Origin: Bryopsis sp. KO-2023
Taxonomy: Eukaryota; Chlorophyta; Ulvophyceae; Bryopsidales; Bryopsidaceae
Assembly: GCA_030272585.1 (NCBI GenBank)
Contig: BSYQ01000008.1
Coordinates: 1,240,001 to 1,304,000, forward strand
DNA: 64,000 nucleotides
Reading direction: 5' to 3'
In this document: piece by piece, positions 59,447 through 64,000 of the stretch
Numbering within the stretch: the first letter of the stretch is position 1
How the letters are laid out: the number at the start of each line of letters is the position of its first letter
The notes under the pieces: generated by a model
Database searches by the model: none
Told to the model about the DNA's origin: nothing
What the model saw: only the letters and a program-made list of their open reading frames with translations
Translations under genes and position numbers: made by a program

Positions 59447-62400
59447 CTATGATGCGAGAGAAAGCAAAAGCGCCGTCCCCCTCATTATCCAATGGTCTGG
59501 ATCCGCACTCCCAGATTTCAAATCGACGAAAATCATGAAAGAGGGACGTTCCCTGGACCCAGTTCTGATAGGATACATGTACAGAGGACACACGTATATT
59601 CCCTTCTGGGACCTCTTTTTGTTCTCCACTGGCCGAAACAACACTATTGGCATAGGCACGTACAGCTCCATGGGCTGCGGCTCGCAAAGACACCCGTTTT
59701 CAGAATCCCACCCAGCTCCCTCCAGGTACATCCCCTTGATATACACACCTTCTTTCGGCGCCTGCATGATCTCTTGCTCGTCGAGGTTAACTATCTGGAA
59801 CTCGAACGACAGAGTGTCGATGGGTATGGAATTTCTCCTAGCCGTGGTTTGTAACACAGCCGTCAAGAACCCAGTGGGGTAAGTGAATCCTGACAGCCAA
59901 TACACTCGTGGATAGGCGTCCTCCACCCAAAGCGCCAGCTGCTCGATTCTCTGCAAGAGGTCCCGCGTCCATGGTCCCAACGGTTTGAGTGAAGGGTATG
60001 CCTTGAGCCACGCCGCAGGAACTCTGGCGTTGTTGAGCGCGTCGAAAACCATGTCCAAGTCGGCGCTCATGACGACCAAACCCTTGATTCCCTTGAGAAG
60101 CTCCTCGCACGATTTTCTCACAGTGACCAGCAGTATGTTGTATCGCTCTATCTCCTGGAACAAGACGACGTGAAGCGCTGAGGGGTCGTCAGCTTTGGCT
60201 TTCATGACTTCCTCTAGATTGAACGCGCGGGGGGTCTGTTCCAGCAGATCCTGGGCGATTGAATAAACCACATCCTCCTTGCTGATACCGCTGCCCCCAT
60301 TGGAAGTCTGTGGCTGTAAGGACATTAAACTGTCCAGCACAATGCGACTGTCCTCCTTAAGGTACGAAATCTCGGCGTTTGGGTGCTGGCCGAAGGCTTC
60401 GGGACGGTCTGTTGACGGGAGGGTTATGATGTAGTCCTTGAAGCTCGACAGCTTGCCATTTTCGGGTATATAGTACGTCGTCAAGGGGGATAGAGGGTAG
60501 TTTGACACAGCAAGAGCTGGTTCGCAGTAGAATTTATTCAGATAGCTGTTCAGCACCCTCCTGTCGATTTCGTCAGTCACTCGCCCTCCATAGTTGGCTT
60601 CAGCAATGAGGTATTTCAAAGCATCCCACGGCGTGTCTTCGTAACTATCCAGATACGATTTCAGTAAATCGTCGGACACCTTGAAATCGGTGTCGTTGAA
60701 GTCATAGGGGATGTTGATACCAAGAGTGCGGAATTTCCTCCTCTCGAGCAAGACGCTGTGGAAGTATACGAGAGAAAAGAGGAGCTTCTGGTATTTTTGA
60801 TGCGTCTTGCACTCGGCGAAGCTTTCTTCCGTGACAGTGTTGTACAAACGCAGAAGATTGGCTCGCAGGCCCTTTGGCGGCTCAGTCGTCATTTTGACGC
60901 CTCGTTGCAAGATAGCCATGGGGAAGTGTGGAGAGGGGTTGCTGGACAACCAAAGACGGAAGCCCTCATGGGGGTTTTGGTTCTCCAAACCTGGACACAA
61001 CAAAGACTGTCGATTGAACGATTGAGCGTATAACACTTGAACAGTTCTATCCCAGCACTCCACCATACCTTCAATAATCTTGTCCAGCGTCGGAAGCCAG
61101 CTAGTCATCAAATGACAATTCGCCAGAAACACCCAATTTCCTTCCTTCTGTCCATCCTCGATCAACTTCTGAGCCACTGGTGCTTGTCCTTGCCCCAACG
61201 CCACAGGGAACAGCTTGTCAGCCATTCCGATTTCATTAGCTAGCTTTCTCAGGTTGTCAGTGGGATCCACACCAGGAGACAATACAAAAATCAGTGGCGC
61301 AGCCGGGGTGGAATCCTTGTATGTTTCTCCAAGATCTAGCACGGGAGGCTCTACGAACTTGCGACCCAAAGCATTGGCGACGTAAGTTGTGGCTGCGAAG
61401 ATAACTCGATCAGGTCTATGCACAACAAAACGAAGCGTCAGTCGGCCCCTTCCGAAAGGAATTTTACAACGAACCCCACGTCTTTTTACGGAGCTCCACA
61501 AATCCTACCTCAAACATCGCACAAGAACCATTCGCTGGAGTTCATTGCACTTTGAATCCCATTCCCCTGGAAGCTCGGCAGACTCGGGCTCTTGTTGTCG
61601 ATACCAACCCTCCCAGCGGGAGGGGTCAGATTCGAAACTGTCCACAATACCCTTGAAGTTAACTAGAGGCTCGAGCTCTGTGATATTGTCCCACGCCTCC
61701 TCAGACAGCCAAAAAGGGGCCGGATTCATTGGCTGCTGGGAGCGATCCAGGACAGACCCTCCCTTAAGGAAGAACTGCCACTCTTCGATGTTGATTTGCT
61801 TAGCTGATTCCAGGATCCTCATGCACATTTGCAGAGACAGCAGCAGTTTGTGTCTTTCGAACAAACCTCGTGACGTATACCTGAAAAAGCATTTGTTTCA
61901 GCCTTGAGGATCACCCCAGCATTTTTATCTTTTTAGACTTTGACAAAATCCTGCATATCTTTACCTGTACACAGAGTATGTGTGGTAGTCGTTCAAATGC
62001 TTGATCCTCTCGTGCACGTTGTCACTCTTTGGGCTGTTTTTGATGGACATGAGAAACAGGCCGTTGTATGTATCCAAAGAAAACTGGTACATAGGATCCA
62101 CCCCAGAGAGGTCATTGAGCACGAAATACAAGATCGAAGCCCTCAGAGCGCATGGTTGATATTGCTGTGAAGCTGTTTCGATCTTCTTGGACGTCTCCTC
62201 CGCAACCTTCACAAAGTGATCAAGTTCAATACACAGCGTGGGAAGGTTTGTGAAAAAACTGGGAAGCGCAAGCATCTTTCTCAGGGTTAAGTCCCGCCAG
62301 TTACCTTCAAGGATTCGTTGATCTCTTCCCAGGTTATCTTCGACTGATCAAGAGTGGTGATGAGTTCGACATTGTCCAACAGCGACCCCGTCGCCGTGGA

Positions 62401-63916
62401 CAAGAGAAACAAAATCTGATCCTCGAGCTCTGCCTGGGTTCTTTTCCCTTGTGCAACCTTCACGACGAGGTCGTTTTTCTGCTTGTCCAAGTCTGGCCTC
62501 TCGTTCTTCACGACTGTGTTTAGCAACTGTGCTTCCAACCCCTGCTCTTTCACTGCAAAGTTCACAATCATGACTTTGGTGGAGATCTCTGGGGTGTAGT
62601 GGGGGATCGCAAGTTTCGTGGTTATGTAGAGCTTGAAGTCGAAATTATAGTCCACTTCTTTGTCTCCCAGCTTGATCAGTGTCTGATTCCCTTGCTTGAT
62701 AAATGCCTTTGCCAACACCGGCTCCAACACTGGGTCGATTTCCTCCATGACATCCTTTGTAAACATACATCGTTTAGGTTCGAATTCAGGCAGAAAAAGT
62801 TCCTTGGAAAGCACCCGTACCAGTCCTCAAAGCGACCATCTGGTTGAATGACATCTCCACCTAATATCGCACCTGTAACAGAACTGGCTTTCCGAATTGT
62901 ATGGCAATCTCCATATGTCGAACCATATCAGACATCCCCAGATTCAGAACTTTCAAGCCATTGGCTGACTCCATATTCTTCACCCATTTGTTTGCTTGCG
63001 TCTGGGGATCAATCATGAGAGGCCATCGCCTTCCCCTTGTCACCATGACGCCGTTCTCAGTTGAGAAGGAGTCCGCAGGGAGGCCTTGGATATTCCAATC
63101 CCTTACATCAGATGGATTAGCCAGAAACAGAGCAAAATCGAAGTTTTCGGATGCTGGAATTCCAAGTCCTTTAACCTGCAGACATGCAAAACATTTTGAT
63201 GCAAGGGCCCTGCAATAATGGTGTGAGTCAACCTCACAAAGTCGGACAACTGAGACTACTGCAGTCTATCACTGGAACTGTAGGAAAGAGGTCACTACTT
63301 CTGGCTGAGAATATCAAGTTTCTTGTTCAATCTGTGAGATACCTGGGGCAGCCATGTGTTATTCACAAGCTCCTCCCGATACTCGCTTGGAAACGGTCCA
63401 GCATAAGACATAAACGCCGAAGCCACGACGACATCACCAGGAAGGCGCGCAATTTGATCCTCGAAGGACAAAATAGAGGCTTCCCATCGAGTTCTTTCGC
63501 CAGCCAAACCTTCATGGACGGAGTAAGACAGTCAGAAATTCAGAATGGTGACCTCACGCTTATCCAGGCCTTTCGCAGACTCTTCTGAAACCTGCTATAG
63601 AAAAGTAATGGGACTGATTCCCAAAACTGGTGAGCAGCCAACATACCAGTAACAAGCTTTTGTGCTCTTTCGAGCTTTCCCTCGAGATCCGCGAGCTCGT
63701 CCTCCAATGCCTTTTTCCGGGACGTAGAATCTTCATACTTCTCTCGAAGCGCCTGTACTTTTGCAAGCACCTCTGCTAATGCATCTTGCGCCGCCTTTAA
63801 AGCCGATTGCTTTTTCGCCAAGTTCTGCTGAGCGGCCTTCAACTTGGCTCGTTTCGGGGCCACTTCTTTCGCAACCCGACCGTAAACTTCCATTGCCCTC
63901 ACCCACAGACACATCC
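59447..63916 (-). CDS. Axonemal dynein heavy chain, C-terminal 1256 aa (partial)
   Basis: ATP-driven motor of ciliary inner or outer arms. Exons 63916-63647, 63509-63343, 63175-62873, 62754-62305, 62206-61965, 61880-61509 and 61415-59447 join in phase; the 5' part lies beyond 64000. Order: base of the stalk's second coiled-coil arm (MCLWVRAMEVYGRVAKEV), AAA5 (RRWPLMIDPQTQANKW, FGKPVLLQDVMEEIDPVLEP), linker to AAA6 (LFERHKLLLSLQMCMRIL, DRVIFAATTYVANALG, NWVFLANCHLM), then the C-terminal domain (LPREW-type region, CPLYMYPIRTGSRERPSF) ending DHWIMRGTALLLSLAS. The ending and the CPLYMYP block resemble DNAH2/inner-arm 1-beta chains more than others I know; this subtype call is tentative. All introns are short GT-AG. 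Confidence 0.93.
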
Positions 63917-64000
63917 CTACGGACCAAAATTGAAAGCTCAATGCACACTCACTGTTGATCTCCCACCAGACAGATACTCTCAAGGAAAGAAACATTCTGT

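Noticed and set aside
63917-64000. Extending the dynein exon to the window edge
   Set aside because: The expected residues before MCLWVRAMEVY are absent and an in-frame stop occurs; this is intron sequence.
1-64000. tRNA genes
   Set aside because: I looked for B-box-like GGTTCGAATCC/GGTTCAAATCC sequences with matching stems and saw none convincing.

Overview
This is a eukaryotic nuclear locus from a photosynthetic, ciliated organism. The right part carries intron-bearing single-copy genes: an axonemal dynein heavy chain, a PGYTG-motif protein of ciliary type, an organellar initiation factor IF-3, the gamma-tubulin complex subunit MZT1, and a bS16 ribosomal protein with a plastid-type transit peptide. 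The bS16 leader has no preceding signal peptide, which points to a primary plastid. A green alga or another green-lineage organism with flagellated cells is my inference; I cannot name a species.

About 42.8 kb on the left (1-42,845) is a stack of nested LTR retrotransposons of the Ty3/gypsy class, from three families called A, B and C here. The base layer is an old C copy (C1, plus strand), now split into 5278-5808 and 36087-38307. Three elements inserted into C1. Element A (minus) entered the gag and runs off the left edge; its 5' LTR is 4693-5277. Element B1 (plus, 5809-36086) entered gag with target duplication GCTAG. Element C3 (plus, from 38308, truncated at 42845) entered pol. B1 in turn carries B2 (minus, 15357-35456, target duplication AACAG) in the last codons of its third ORF, plus a 71-bp insertion (13287-13357, target duplication CCAAC). 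B2 carries C2 (minus, 22610-32809, target duplication GTCTG) in its gag.

Genes in the elements: gag, and pol with protease, reverse transcriptase, RNase H and integrase; B and C pol end in a chromodomain. Two features stand out. Families B and C both carry a third sense ORF of about 605 codons after pol. It has a coiled-coil N-terminal part and a shared Cys/His-rich C-terminal domain, and a TATA-like box lies about 120 nt upstream of its ATG in both families. Family A instead has three small ORFs between the primer-binding site and gag, joined to each other and to gag and pol by near or exact stop/start contacts. All three families share the primer-binding sequence TGGTTTCGGAGC.

The transposon block ends at 42845 and is followed by about 400 bp packed with GATC and perfect hairpins. 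Host genes follow: an unrecognised 1071-residue protein (minus, 43761-47654); MZT1 (minus, 48364-49324), head to head with IF-3 (plus, 49582-52626); the PGYTG-motif gene (minus, 53650-55332, 5' end unresolved); a gene-poor repeat-bearing stretch; bS16 (minus, 58482-58829); and the C-terminal 1256 residues of a dynein heavy chain (minus, 59447-63916, continuing past the window). I found no tRNA, rRNA or CRISPR.
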